From: Erodium maritimum
Taxonomy: Eukaryota > Streptophyta > Magnoliopsida > Geraniales > Geraniaceae
Assembly: GCA_963921825.1 (NCBI GenBank)
Contig: OY997589.1
Span: 75,376,523-75,440,522, forward strand
Direction of reading: 5' to 3'
DNA length: 64,000 nt
Made by a program: the position numbers and the translations under genes
In this document: positions 1-10,889 of the stretch, in pieces
Numbering within the stretch: position 1 is the first letter of the stretch
Layout: every line of letters starts with the position of its first letter
The notes under the pieces: generated by a model
What the model saw: only the letters and a program-made list of their open reading frames with translations
Told to the model about the DNA's origin: nothing
Databases searched by the model: none

Positions 1-430
1 GATGAAGATGGAGAAGGTGGCAGTCAAGTAAATAGGAAAAAGGAGGAAGGCCCTCATGAGGTTGATTCTAATGTAGATAGGGACAATATGGAGAAGGGAG
101 ACCCTCATGAGGCTATTTTTTTTTATAAGTGAAAATTTATTAATCCATTGCTTTCCAAAGGCAAGAAAACAAGGAAAGAAGTCACCTTAACAAGGGATCT
201 TCCCAAAACCGAAACATGCTCAAAGGAGCTACAAACAATGAAAAACAAAAACCTGAAACGAGAGGGAGAGCGGACATCGCCTCCAAACCTGTTACAAGCA
301 CGGGTCTAAGCAAAAAAACCGGTTCGAAACCGGAACAAGACTTAGTGAATTTCCTGTCAGTTCAGGGTTAACATCGTCCTTACTATCCTCGACGTCCTCC
401 AGCATAACATGCGGACTGATCTGATCGAGC
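1..430. other. Unassigned AT-rich sequence
   Basis: No coding region or repeat boundary could be supported here. A short motif around CCTCATGAGG occurs twice (about 52-61 and 102-111), and a T run starts near 117. The T run could be the poly(A) end of a minus-strand retroelement, but I found no matching duplication. Confidence 0.3.
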
Positions 431-590
431 ACCCAAGAATCGAGGTTAGCTGCATTTTTGACAACTTTCGAGCATTATGGTGTATAAATATGCACCTATA
501 CCACAAGAATGGGTTGCACTTACACCTACATTGGCAACGAGGAGGAAGAAGTTATTAGATCCTAGCTGTGCATATGAATCATAAAAGAAG

Positions 591-1680
591 ATGAAGTTAT
601 CAAATCCCATCATTACACATGCATTGTCCAAGATAAAGATGAAGTTTGCAAAGAAGAATTTTCGATTGCATAACATTGATAAGATGAAGGGAGTTGTGAT
701 TCCGGAGGAACCCGAATGTGATGGGAAACGTAAATTGGACCCTCTTAGACAAATTCCTAATTCCTATTATGATGTTTATATGGAGCTGAGAAAAGTGGTT
801 AAAGCTGATTCAGAAAAAGAACATGATATATAATCACCATATGAGCCAATGACGAAGAAATACTTGAATGACTTAATCAAGAGGCACACCTGGATAAATA
901 CGCAAATAAGCTATAAATATATTATCTTCACTTTATCTTTATATTACTAACTAGCATTGGTTATTTACTGAAGATTTCTCACATTATGGCTATGCATGCA
1001 ACATCTTCAAGATGCCCTCCATCGAATAAGAAAGCGGAAGCTTGAATACTCTCAATTGTATGACCAAGATGTTGTAGTGTTGGATGCTTTTTTCAACCAA
1101 TTCATCATAGAGGGCCACAAAAAACTTCACCATGTTGACACCTGTTAAACAATCAAAGCACAAAGTGGACGCGATAATAATGAAATATACCAGAAGTCAT
1201 TATCCGACTCTATATGGGAAGAAATGGGATGGAGCCAAGAAAGTCTACTTTCTAGTGAACTTCAATAACATGCATTGGATCATGGTGGTTGCTGAGTTGG
1301 AACAAAGAAACCTTTGCGTGTACGATTCAAATGTGAACCTCACAACGGAGTGAACTTTGTTTGACATTATGAAGCCTTACCTTGATATGTTTCCACTCAT
1401 TATGGCCCAATACACTAGGTGGCGTGATCTTCCACAAAATATAAGGTATGAAACTCAATTCACCATATAAGATTTTTTTTTCTGAAGATGAATTTAGTCC
1501 ACTCATTCTAACTTACGTTTGTTGGGAACAGTGGAGGAGATTGTGGAATCTACACGATAAAGTACATCGAGATGTTACTCCAAAGAAAAGAGGTGCATGG
1601 ATATATGATTGAGCATAACGTTCTCACCTTTCGTCGTAAGCTCTATATAGATGTAACAAATAACTTTAAGTATCTACTAG
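591..1680 (+). pseudogene. Ulp1-like (C48) cysteine peptidase fragment, transposon type
   Basis: This is the C-terminal part of a Ulp1/SENP-like peptidase domain of the kind carried by plant CACTA and Mutator-like elements. Family members cleave SUMO-like isopeptide bonds; what the transposon versions do is unknown. The catalytic triad is readable: His in NMHWIMVV (about 1270-1290), Asp in CVYDSN (about 1320), and Cys in SGGDCGIY (about 1532-1555). The last block follows a good intron (GTATG at 1446, AG at 1530-1531) that joins in frame. An in-frame stop at 1351-1353 breaks the domain between the Asp and Cys blocks. The stretch 591-833 is in a plausible upstream frame but has no motif of its own. 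Family is confident; the gene is a relic. Confidence 0.75.
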
Positions 1681-1819
1681 ATTAGTTCAACTGAATTGAT
1701 ATACGTAAACTAATGTGGTGATGATTGATCTTGTGAGACATGGTTGTGAACTGAATTTATCTTGTACTTAAGTTATCTGGATTTATTGTTTCTTTGTTGT
1801 GAACTGAATTTATCTTGTA

Positions 1820-2365
1820 GTAGGTTTAATTCATATTGATTTTATCTGATACTTGGTTCAATTTTATAAATCCTTGTTACTGAATTTATCTTCAACCTTA
1901 TGTTTTTTTATCATAGTATTGGGGTTTAAATCATATTGATTTAATCCGATACTTGATTTTAATTATAAATCCTTGTTAATGAATTATCTTCTATTTATAT
2001 AATTTATCATCGTACTTGGTTTAAATCATATTGATTTTATCTGATACTTGGTTGGTTTTAATCATAAATCCATGTCATTGAATTTATCCTCAACCTCATG
2101 TTTTTTTATCGTAGTATTGAGTTTAAATCATATTGATTTTATCTGATACTTGGTTGGTTTTAATCATAAATCCTTGTTAATAAATCATCAGATACATATA
2201 TCACTTAAAACTTGTTCAGTTACACATAACACCTGTTTTTTTAATCATGGTACCTGTTTTTTTTTTACCATAGTACCTGTGTTTCTATCATAGTACCTTG
2301 TTTTTTTTTTACCATAACACCTGGTTTTCTATCATAACACCTTTTTTTTATCATAGCACTTGGTT
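1820..2365. repeat. Degenerate AT-rich tandem repeats
   Basis: Between about 1820 and 2190 a unit of roughly 110-130 bp recurs about three times, with the shared phrase TTTAAATCATATTGATTT followed by a variant of ATCTGATACTTGG. From about 2225 to 2365 a shorter unit around ATCATAGTACCTG plus a T run repeats. No coding frame is visible. The same phrases (ATAGTATTGGG, AGTACTTGG) come back at 5000-5450, which suggests one parent element. Confidence 0.7.
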
Positions 2366-2515
2366 TTAAATTATATTGAATTTATCTTCAACCTTATTTT
2401 TTTGTATCATAGTATGGGGTTCATAATCCATGTTACTGACCAAAACATACTCCAAAATAAGGTCTTTTTCCCAATTTCCCTGAATCATCAGATACATATA
2501 TCAGTTAAAACTTGT

Positions 2516-3273
2516 TCACTTACATATAGCAGTTATTCCATTAACCAAAGTCCACACCCTAAGCACAACTACAATTACTGCAAACAGAAACAACAAAAAT
2601 AGAAATACAACACCAAGCATCAGAACTTTCTTGGTTTTCCTTACAAAAGCTGCAATTTCCAGTTCACTCAAGCTAATGACCTCCTTCTGATCAACAACAT
2701 CCAATTAAGCTCCATAATTCTTCTTTGTAATTCCCCAATATCAATATCATCCCTTGCTTTGGTGTGCTGGTCAATCCATTCGAAGAACCCGCACCCTCCC
2801 CACCCACTACTAGTCTGTCGATATTGAATCCAAAATTATGTAATAATCTTATAGAAATATACATGACATCAAATAAATTGGGGAAAACTTTAGACACTCT
2901 CTCTATTCTACACAGAAAAAAAATACTCTTTCTGTTCTATTTGAACGGTCAAAGAATCACCTTAAACTTTCAAAAAAAATTGAGGAGACATTGTGGAATT
3001 TTTTGAAAGTTTAAGGTGATTCTTTGACAGGAAAAATAGAACAGGGAGAGTATGTACAAATTTTGCAGTCGTAGAATAGGAAGAGTTTCTAAAGTTATCC
3101 CAATAAACTGCGCATCCGTAAAACCAAACAAATCAATTCCAAGTAGAAACGATGCTTACCTTATAATTTGTACATCCGTAAAATCTCCTCCAAGGATTCT
3201 TCTTGGAGTTCGACGTGCAAATTACAAGTGGGATACCACATCGACACAACTTCTCCGCTCTCTTCTGAACCAT
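2516..3273 (-). pseudogene. GRF-type zinc-finger membrane protein (At4g04775-like), disrupted
   Basis: Read on the minus strand, 3273-3160 encodes 38 residues from a possible Met through CRCG, ICTSN, KNPWRRFYGC and NYK, ending at a good donor (AAG then GTAAGC). That is the first half of a GRF zinc finger (C-x-CG ... NPxRRFY.C). The second half, GGCGFFEWID, appears at about 2805-2770. It continues as a charged helix (ARDDIDIGELQRRIMEL) and, in another frame from 2704, as a helix and a strongly hydrophobic membrane segment before a stop at 2516. Plant proteins listed as At4g04775-like have this order: GRF finger, coiled coil, C-terminal transmembrane helix. The frame change near 2706 and a MITE in the intron suggest a pseudogene. 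Function of the family is poorly known. Confidence 0.6.
2926..3050. mobile_element. Stowaway-type MITE
   Basis: A near-perfect inverted repeat of about 54 bp per arm surrounds a loop of about 17 bp. The termini read CTCTTTCTGTTCTAT and ATAGAACAGGGAGAG, close to the Stowaway CTCCCTCC-type end, and each side has the dinucleotide TA (2924-2925, 3051-3052). This is the signature of a Tc1/mariner-derived Stowaway MITE. It lies in the putative intron of the GRF-finger pseudogene. Confidence 0.85.
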
Positions 3274-3499
3274 CTTCTCATTCGCAACTGATGTCCGACG
3301 TCCTTGCCTTCTGTGCGTGCCATAAATCTACGTTCTCCCCCAAATGATGGACTGCCAAGTAAGTACTATCAACAACTAAGAAGTGATCTTCTGCCAAAAC
3401 GACGACGTCTCTCCATTTGGGATCCTTGTGATATAGCCCGTGGATTAAGCTTGTTTCCATCTTTCACTTTAACTAACAAAAGACATGTTCCATACACGT

Positions 3500-4310
3500 G
3501 AGTATATGTTTACTATTTTGTTAACATAAATTTTATAAACACAACTCCGTTAAAATAAAAGCTCATAGTACTTATTTTTTTTTTTTATAGAAGTACTTAT
3601 ATTCTTTATACTAGTACTAGTTCTTTGGTAGACAACATTGGGTTCGAAAGTGGAATAAAAAAAGTACTTGGTTTTCTTATCACACCATTATGATAAATTT
3701 GTAGTTGTACATTGACTATGAATATAAAAATCCATGTCTTCAACCGAGGGTTGTATTCAAACAATGTCATCTTAGTCATGTTCAAACTTTATTCTCTTAC
3801 TTATGATCTTCATCTTTAACCAACTAATGTATTTTCAAGAAGATATTCTTCGTCTTGTTTCTAATGTGTTTTAACATATTAATGCTCATCTTCTTCATAA
3901 TATTCATGGTCATCGTACTCACTTCGATCATAGCCCTCAAATTTGATCTTAATCCTTAAATTAATTTTAATCCTATAGAGACAGTACTAAATATATTGAT
4001 CATAGTACTTTGTGTATTGTTGTCCAAATACTAGGTTTATCATTAGAGTATCGGTGAAATAACCCTAAATCACGTAAAATAACCGCGCTCCTCAAATTAA
4101 TCGTAAGTGACACGTGTATTACCATAATGACACGCCTTTTCGTATTAACTTAAATTTACTTACTTATCTTATCTCATGATCATGCCCCCTCATCATCATG
4201 ACGCATCACGTCGTCATAAACGTTTCAACTACTACTTAAGAGAAAGAAAAGAGACAAGACCATCTTCATCTTCATCCTAGCCACACTATTTTCAAATATT
4301 CTACTTTTTT
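3500..4310. other. AT-rich spacer
   Basis: I see no coding frame. AGTACTT phrases recur (about 3568, 3593, 3663), again resembling the repeats at 5000-5450. The final 100 bases are purine- and pyrimidine-rich and precede the acidic ORF at 4318, so they may be its leader. Confidence 0.4.
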
Positions 4311-4317
4311 TCTTCAT

Positions 4318-4899
4318 ATGTTCACAAGAGAGAGAATGTCGACTTCACCATCTCCTCCACCATCTCCCAACTCTCCGTTCCGTCTCCCCGCGTACGTGAA
4401 TGATAGTGAATGTTCCTCAAACAAAGAAGAAGAAACAAGCGTACATGATCACTTGCATGCAGAGGAAGATGATGGTCTCATTAATGAAGACGATTTGAAT
4501 CTAGATCATCTAGATCGAGACCATCTGGAGGAAGGCCCTATGGAAGTTACCCCTTTAGATAGTGACGAGGAGTATGAGGTCCAACATGCCATAAAGAAGA
4601 AGAGGAAGTAAAGGGCCAAGGAACTAGAAAAAATCCAGAAGAAATTAGAGGACACTGAAGAAGAAGAAGAAGAAGAAGAAGAAGAAGAAGAAGAAGAAGA
4701 AGAAGAGGCAGCTGAAATGAAACCGCTAGACGAAGGGAAATCCACGGATGCAGTGAGGAAGAGGAAGATGCGAGAAAAAATCCAGTAACTAGAGGAGGAG
4801 GAGGAGAAGAAGAAGAAGAAGAAGAAGAAGAAGAAGAAGAAGAAGAAGACTCAGATGAGTACCACTATGCTTAAGACAATGAAGAAGATGATTGAATAA
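4318..4899 (+). pseudogene. Highly charged protein with two in-frame stops, unknown
   Basis: One reading frame runs from the Met at 4318 to TAA at 4897-4899. It is broken by TAA at 4609-4611 and by TAA in the phrase EKIQ-stop-LEEEE near 4788. The N-terminus is Ser/Pro-rich, then acidic, then a basic KKKRK patch. Beyond the first stop come a Glu tract of about 16 residues and a Lys tract of about 14 encoded by GAA/GAAG repeats. No known domain is visible. The sequence is low-complexity, so similarity searches would be weak. It may be an accessory ORF of the surrounding transposon-like region. Confidence 0.4.
4657..4849. repeat. Two GAA microsatellites
   Basis: (GAA)n tracts occupy about 4657-4707 and 4804-4849, separated by a non-repetitive stretch of about 95 bp. 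In the frame from 4318 they encode poly-Glu and poly-Lys. Confidence 0.9.
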
Positions 4900-5596
4900 G
4901 ATATCATTTATGCAAGTTATTTTGAACACTCAAACATGCATGATGTTACAGGTTTGTTTATTTTGTATGCAAAGTATGATGATTCTCTAACTCTAGTTTT
5001 TGACCAAGTATTGGGTGTTTAACGCCAGTACTTGGAATATATTATATCTATTATCTATCAAATATTAAATTGTTGTGTTGTGATAAATTTTATATCTAAA
5101 TTGTTGTGATATATAGTACTTGCATGTGTTTGTGTCATAGTATTGAGTTTTTTAAGCCTAGTACTTGGAATTGTGTTTATAATAGCTGTTAACTAAGAAT
5201 CTGAAACTGTTGTGCTGATGCTAGATCAATATGTTTTAAGATTATGTTTATGTGAAATTTTGTGACTTATATGTAGGTGTATTGTTGTATTCGGTTGGGT
5301 TGGATATGGTTGCATTGAAAAGTGGGTCTGTTATCATAGTATTGGGGGTTATGTCGTAATACTACGAATTGAATCCTTAGTGTTGGGTTTTCTTAAGACC
5401 AGTGCTTGGAATTGTGTTTTATGATAAATGTTAACTAAGAGATTGAATCCTAATGTTTGGGTTTTAAGCTAAGTTCTTTGAAATATCACTCACTATAAAA
5501 TAAAACAGTTCAAATGAGTCATAATACAATACAAAGCTAATACAGTACTGGGAAATGAAATCAAATACAATACTGGAAAATGAATTCTAATACGGT
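4900..5596. repeat. Degenerate AGTATTGGG/AGTACTTGG repeats
   Basis: Phrases meaning roughly 'AGTATTGGGTTTTT ... CAGTACTTGGAATTGTGTTT ... TGTTAACTAAGA' recur near 5005-5035, 5140-5200 and 5375-5450. There is no coding frame. This is probably internal sequence of the same decayed element as 1820-2365. Confidence 0.5.
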
Positions 5597-5697
5597 TTCT
5601 TCTTCTTCTTCTTCTTCTTCTTCTTCTTCTTCTTCTTCTTCTTCTTCTTCTTCTTCTTCTTCTTCTTCTTCTTCTTCTTCTTCTTCTTCTTCTTCTT

Positions 5698-5727
<30 letters not shown>
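5597..5727. repeat. (TTC)n microsatellite, about 43 copies
   Basis: An uninterrupted TTC/GAA tract of about 130 bp. It creates poly-Ser and poly-Arg open frames on the two strands that should not be read as genes. Long pure GAA/TTC tracts are known to form triplex structures and to be unstable in length. Confidence 0.95.
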
Positions 5728-5728
<1 letters not shown>

Positions 5729-5989
5729 TGTGGGTGCTGATTTTGAATCTCTTACGACGCCTTCCGTACTCACCTTTGGAGTTGAATCTGACTGTATCAA
5801 GTCCACAGCGCTTGGGTTTGACTGTTGGATGTAAAGACTTCCGTATTCCCATTTTCTTTGTATTTTTGAAAATGTTTTGAATTATCAATATTTTGATGAC
5901 AGTTAATATGTTTTTGAGTTATGTGTCGCGTTGTTAAAGACAATTTATTTATAAGAATTAGTTTGGAGTGGAAAGCACACGACATGATT

Positions 5990-6358
5990 TTTGTCATATT
6001 TGTTATGCTATGTCTTTAGGAGACGCAATATAAACAGTCTGGGCGATGAATCTTTGCGTCACCCAAACACATCTATTAAGCAGACGCAAAATTTAAACTT
6101 GCGTCTCTTAAGAGGATCTATTTGGACGACAAAATACAGTGGGCCGCCGCCTAAGCAGAAACATTTGGACAACACAATCAATGGTCTGGCAAGACATATA
6201 AGTATCACGTAAAGGACACAAAATCATTTGTGGCGTCTTGTAAGTGCTTAGGCTATGTAGCCTGGGCGACACAACGAAGGTTACATAGACTTCGTCGCCT
6301 TAATATATACATAGGCGATGCTTTCTTTGAGTCGTCCAGGTGGAGTTCCCTAGTAATG
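5990..6358. mobile_element. Probable CACTA (En/Spm-type) element end with subterminal repeats
   Basis: GACGC and GGCGA motifs recur in both orientations between 6018 and 6330, as in the subterminal repeat arrays to which CACTA TNPA-type proteins bind. The block ends at 6346-6358 in TTCCCTAGTAATG, the reverse of CATTACTAGGGAA, which matches the CACTACnAGAAAA terminus apart from a few bases. The Ulp1-like fragment upstream fits a CACTA-like parent. The other terminus and the TSD partner are not in the window. Confidence 0.5.
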
Positions 6359-6361
6359 ATA

Positions 6362-7255
6362 AGTTGTCTACTACAGTCCAAGTCACCTTTTTACCCTATA
6401 TTTTGGTAAAATAAAGGAACTGTAAAGCCCTTATCAGCATAGGTTTCAACCTAGACAACAATTCTTTCAGTTCCCTTAAGTTCAAAAACCATGTTTGTTG
6501 GGTAGCTATAGCAAAGACCCTAGAATCACAAATCCCAGTAGTTCATACATATATATATATATATAAACAATCAAAAGAATACAAAAAAATTGGAACACAT
6601 ATGAAGCAATATGTAAGATGAGGAAAGCAGCTTCAAAGAAACACTTTTCCCTTTTGATTTAATTTTGTTGGTTTGCAGAGATTGCACACAAGTGCAAGGC
6701 AAAGAAGCTTCAGATGAAGCTTTTAGCTGTGCACTCACTCTATGGCCAAACCCATATGTTTGAGAGTACATTATGTTGACATAGTGTGTCTTCTCTAGTC
6801 TTTTTCTAATTATAATAATTATTATAAAACTACAAAATATTTCTTGACAGGAAACAGACCTTCTTGTTGGCTTGTGAATGTTAAACCCGAAAGATTCTTT
6901 GGTATTTTCCTTTGTCCACTTCACTCACTTTCTCACCACTTTAAATTTACATATAGTAAAACTTTTAGTGATATTTTAAATGAATCTATGTTATATAAGT
7001 GATATTTTACACTGAAGTTTTATCATCAAATTTATATGATCACGAGATGTTTTAAGAGGTGATGTTGTCGTGATACTATTTTCAGGGGAAGAACGCATGT
7101 GTGTAGGACCAAATTACAGGATGTTAATCGGCCAGTGCAACGGCCTAATCTCTCATCCTCACTTGAAGTCGTAAAAATGTGAAGTGTTAACCAGAAAATA
7201 AAATTAGACTGATTATAAGATATTAATCAGGTTTAATTTATCTATTTTATTAAAT
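6362..7255. other. Non-coding spacer
   Basis: AT-rich sequence with a short (AT)n tract at about 6547-6564. The open frame 6571-6924 on the minus strand has no recognisable domain and biased AT composition, so I do not call it. No RNA gene was recognised. Confidence 0.4.
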
Positions 7256-7329
7256 AAAATTCACACATCGGTCTTCTCCTGAAATGGTGGTAGCGTTTTG
7301 TTACTGAAAGGCCAGTCTTTTATAGGCGT

Positions 7330-8350
7330 GTTATTTGTGTTTGTTTCGGGTGGAGGGAGACTGAGTGGGACCTGGGTGTGTTTCCGGTTCCTCCGAGGAC
7401 TTCTTCTTTCTTCATTCGGCATGTGATTCGTTTGGATCGGGACCCTGGGTTTGCAAGAGATTTTGGCCCTGACACCTTGAGGTGGGTGGTCGGTTCTAGC
7501 ACCACGATTCGTTTCTAGGAAGACCCGTGGATTTTTGATACCGCACTTGCGACTCATTTTCCCCGACTCTGTAGGTTGGCGGAAGGCCATCATGGGTCAG
7601 TTGCTGAGTTTTTTGTGGACCATGAATGGGTTTTTTTGTTTGGTAGGGATTTTCGAGTCCGAGATACCGAGGTGTTGGAGGAGATAAGCGTTCGCCTGGT
7701 TGGGGTTCGTCTTGTGAGTGAGCGCCCATATTTGTTGGCATGGTCTTGGGATCCGAGAGGGTTCTCTTCAGCTAGAGCTTTTCAGGTTGTCGCTGGTTGG
7801 GTGGATTATGAGGTCGCGCCTTGGGCTTCTATGATCTGGTCTGCACCAGTTCCTCCCAAGATTCATATGTTTGCCTGGTTGTTTGCTCAAGATGGGGTTC
7901 CCACTATTTTCTTCTTGGTGGATAGGGAAGTGCTGATTCTGTTAGTCAGGTGGAGATGTGTTCTATGTGGTTCAGGTGATGAGGACTTTACGCACCTTTT
8001 TGTTGCTTGCTCGTGGACCTGGAGGGTCTGGTCTCTGGTCTTGGGTTGATGGGGTGTTATGGGTGTTCTTTCGCTATCACCAACTCTTTTTCTTGAGTCT
8101 TGGACCTCTCTGGTGGGGCTGCGAAGGCTAAGGTCTGAGTGGACTGGTATCGGGCTTCTGTGTATCTGGCATATTTGGCTAGAACGCAATCTTCGTGTCT
8201 TCTTAGGGTTCACTGCCATTGATCCGAGCATCCTTCTTGCTAGGGTTTAATAGGGATCTTTTTCCAGTCTGAGAACGGGTGGTCGTCAGTTTACCTTCCT
8301 TGAGTGGATCAAGTCTTCGACTGCTGCGCTAACTAGGAGTGCCTAGGGTT
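7330..8350 (+). pseudogene. LINE ORF2 fragment (reverse transcriptase C-terminus and zf-RVT)
   Basis: The frame around 7470-8049 reads as the end of a plant L1-type ORF2. The phrase WVVGSSTTIRF-stop-EDPW (about 7480-7530) is the conserved block upstream of the zinc-binding domain. Next come GFSSARAFQVV and then the zf-RVT domain, with PKIHMFAWLFAQDGVPT, CVLCGSGDEDFTHLF and CSWTWRVW (about 7855-8040). These proteins copy the element's own RNA into a nicked target. An in-frame stop at about 7516-7518 and the missing reverse transcriptase core show it is dead. The 3' portion (8050-8350) is degraded. Confidence 0.8.
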
Positions 8351-8966
8351 TGTTACGCCATATTCCACGAGCTCAGCACTTAGACGTTATCTATACGATA
8401 ATTTTTCTAACGCTGCTCATATCGAATACAAAAATAATAATATTATTCATACCATACAATTTGATGTGAGATTTTGAATGATATCTAGAACATCTTCGTG
8501 ATGACTTATTTGATCAGATTGGAGCTCTTAAATGTAAGGCTATTTACCATCCCTAGACCAGATAGTTATCTGGACATCCAAATATGAGAAAGTGGATGAA
8601 AGGCCACGTAAGCTTGCTGGTAGGACGAAGAATGAGTGGGCCCACCAGAGGGAAAATGGTGGGCCATAGAGAATTGTTGATAATTTGGAGCAGAGAGGAT
8701 TAGGAAATATCGGAAGGGAAGGATTGCCATATTGGGTCTGACTGTGAAGCTGGTTAATCATTTCAGGGTCAATTTGGTTTCTTTTCAGTAATAACCACCA
8801 GATGCAGTTATGTGGCTCTGCCTACTTTTCATCTTTATGGGCCTATCACAAGGGCCCACCTTCCATTATGTGGGCCCTCTTACCCATTTTTCAAACCATC
8901 TTCCACACTCACAACCATGTAAGGGTTTATAGTTCATTAGTTTGTCAGCCATTTTAAATAATGATT
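8351..8966. other. Non-coding spacer
   Basis: No coding frame or repeat boundary was recognised. GTGGGCCCAC-type words at about 8637-8645 and 8870 are common plant promoter or repeat words but give no specific call. Confidence 0.35.
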
Positions 8967-9276
8967 AACGGATCGAGGTATGGGGTATGGGGTGGTGGAA
9001 TTGGATTGTCTGGGGTTGGTTTTGGCCATTAACAACACTTCGATTTTGATCATCCTGGTAGGTGTAATTATTGAGGACTGTACGCAGATTATTTATTGTC
9101 TAGCTGATATTTATGTAATTTTTGTTAAGAGAACTGCAAACAAGATAACTCATAAGCTAGTTAGGAATACCCAATGTAGGCTGATTTGATGAGAGATTTT
9201 TTTTCGTTGTTAAAATATATTTTCAGGTTACTGGCCTCTGAATCTGTTGAATAAATTGCTCGTTTTCGTCAAAAAA
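8967..9276 (+). mobile_element. 5'-truncated LINE tail with RNase H remnant
   Basis: A 310-bp insertion is flanked by an 11-bp direct repeat AAATAATGATT (8956-8966 and 9277-9287) and ends in an A run, the hallmark of target-primed reverse transcription. It encodes the C-terminal RNase H-like (RVT_3) segment: VELDCLGLVLAIN, then VIIEDCTQII and FVKRTANKITHKLVRN, ending at TGA 9187-9189. It appears to be a separate event from the fragment at 7330-8350. Confidence 0.75.
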
Positions 9277-9287
9277 AAATAATGATT

Positions 9288-10159
9288 TCGGTTTTAATAA
9301 CAAAATCATGAGTCCACAAATCTCTATCAATCATTAGAGTAAAACTGGTGACATCGATTTCGATCAATAATACCTACTAAAGTTGGAAAAGAATGGGCCA
9401 ACCTTCTCTCTTCTTAATTAATTCATTAATTAATACAATAATAAATATAGGCCAAGAGAAAGAGGATGGTTTCCAAGTTAAGTAATAAATAGTTTCGTCT
9501 TAATCATTCAAATTACGGGCAATATAATAATAATTCAAACTATCATATGTGAATGTATACTTTGATTTTCATGTCTGAAAAAATATTCTCTTTGGTCCAA
9601 TTATGTGCATGCTGACTAGTAAAGTGTCAAACATCCCATTCAACGATCGGGTCCTATCTCTATTTATTTTTTAAAAGAATTTGTAGATTAAAATAATATT
9701 GATGGATGATCTAGTGAGGTCAAGTCCATGATGATGTGATGGGGATTGGGGTTCTGAAGATTGCCTTTCCTACACGGCGGCGGTGGCGGTGGCGGTCACG
9801 GCAAGTGGTTGGTGGTGGGACGGCGGGGACTGGGGTGTTTCGGAGAAGGAGACGTGGTCCCGTCGTTTATTAAGGCGGTGGGGTCCAGTTCCATCGTTGC
9901 CAGCAGCTCGATATGGACACGCCAGTAGCGGACAATACGTTACATAGCCGACCTTAGTATATAATATATCACTATTATTTTACAATATCATTCCTACCGA
10001 TACCATATTCAATAACAGGATGATGAAACATTCTCAACTTGAAGAAATTTGTGTTCTGAAAATCAGTGGAAACGAATATGTTATTATCTTGTCTTTTATT
10101 CTATACAATGGTATATTTTATATTCTAAATACAAGATGTTTCATGTAGTATCATCATGG
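9288..10159. other. Non-coding spacer
   Basis: Mostly AT-rich, with a short GC-rich patch at about 9770-9890 containing GGCGGCGGTGGCGGTGGCGG. No coding frame was supported. Confidence 0.35.
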
Positions 10160-10790
10160 GTTGGGTTAGTTTTATAAATTTTATTTTTGATGAAATAAAA
10201 TTATATTCACAAACGTTATATGATATAATAAAATTATTTTTGATGAACCCTAGATCGCCCAGGGACTCGACGATCTAGGGTTCGGAAGCAGAGGGACATG
10301 ACCGTTGCTTGGGGTGGAAGTAACTCAGTGCCGCCGCAGAGATCCTCCCCGCCGCGGTTCCCCCAACATCATCGACGGATAGAGAGAAGGAATTCGTAGC
10401 GCCGGAGGAGAAGGAGGCGCTGTAGGAATCCCATGTAGAGGTGCTTCGACGTCCTCCCGCGCTGGGCCTTCAGAGGCGGATTCACAAGAGGAGACGATGG
10501 AGCCTTTGAGGGAAAAGTCTTCACCGGAGACGCCATGACAGAGTCGACAGGGAGAGCAACAAACAGCGAGATCGTCGGCATCAATGACAGGGCTAGAAAG
10601 CACCATAGTCGCAGGGATACGACGACTAGGGCTAGGGTTTGCTCTCAAGTTGCTAGAGAGAAGAATACTTTTTGATGTTAGTTGTTAGTCACATGAGTCC
10701 ATCCTGTGTTGGGTTAGTTTTATAAATTTTATTTCTGATGAAATAAAATCTTATTTATAAACGTTATATGATACAGTAAGTAACTTTTAA
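10160..10790. repeat. Direct repeat pair enclosing a GC-rich segment
   Basis: Sequence at about 10160-10235 (TTGGGTTAGTTTTATAAATT onward, including ACGTTATATGATA) recurs at about 10709-10785 with a few changes. Between them lies about 470 bp of much higher GC content with open frames on the minus strand (10325-10648, 107 aa, no domain recognised). The arrangement could be a small LTR-like element, a duplicated flank, or a captured gene piece. Confidence 0.55.
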
Positions 10791-10889
10791 AAGAACAGAT
10801 ATCAAGTTTAAGAATGTCATATCGATTTGTTTTATACATTTGATCGAATTGAGTTACTCTGCACCGAATATTATAAAATGAAGGAAATG

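Noticed and set aside
4318-4611. Acidic 97-codon frame as a stand-alone host gene
   Set aside because: The same frame continues past the stop with the same composition, so it is better read as a broken longer ORF inside transposon-like sequence.
5493-5888. Poly-Arg and poly-Ser open frames on both strands
   Set aside because: They are the translations of the TTC/GAA microsatellite and have no independent coding evidence.
6571-6924. 117-codon frame with hydrophobic stretches on the minus strand, and possible miRNA-like complementarity around AAGCTTCAGATGAAGCTT
   Set aside because: The frame has no domain and sits in AT-rich DNA. The short palindrome does not extend into a precursor-length hairpin and matches no miRNA that I know.
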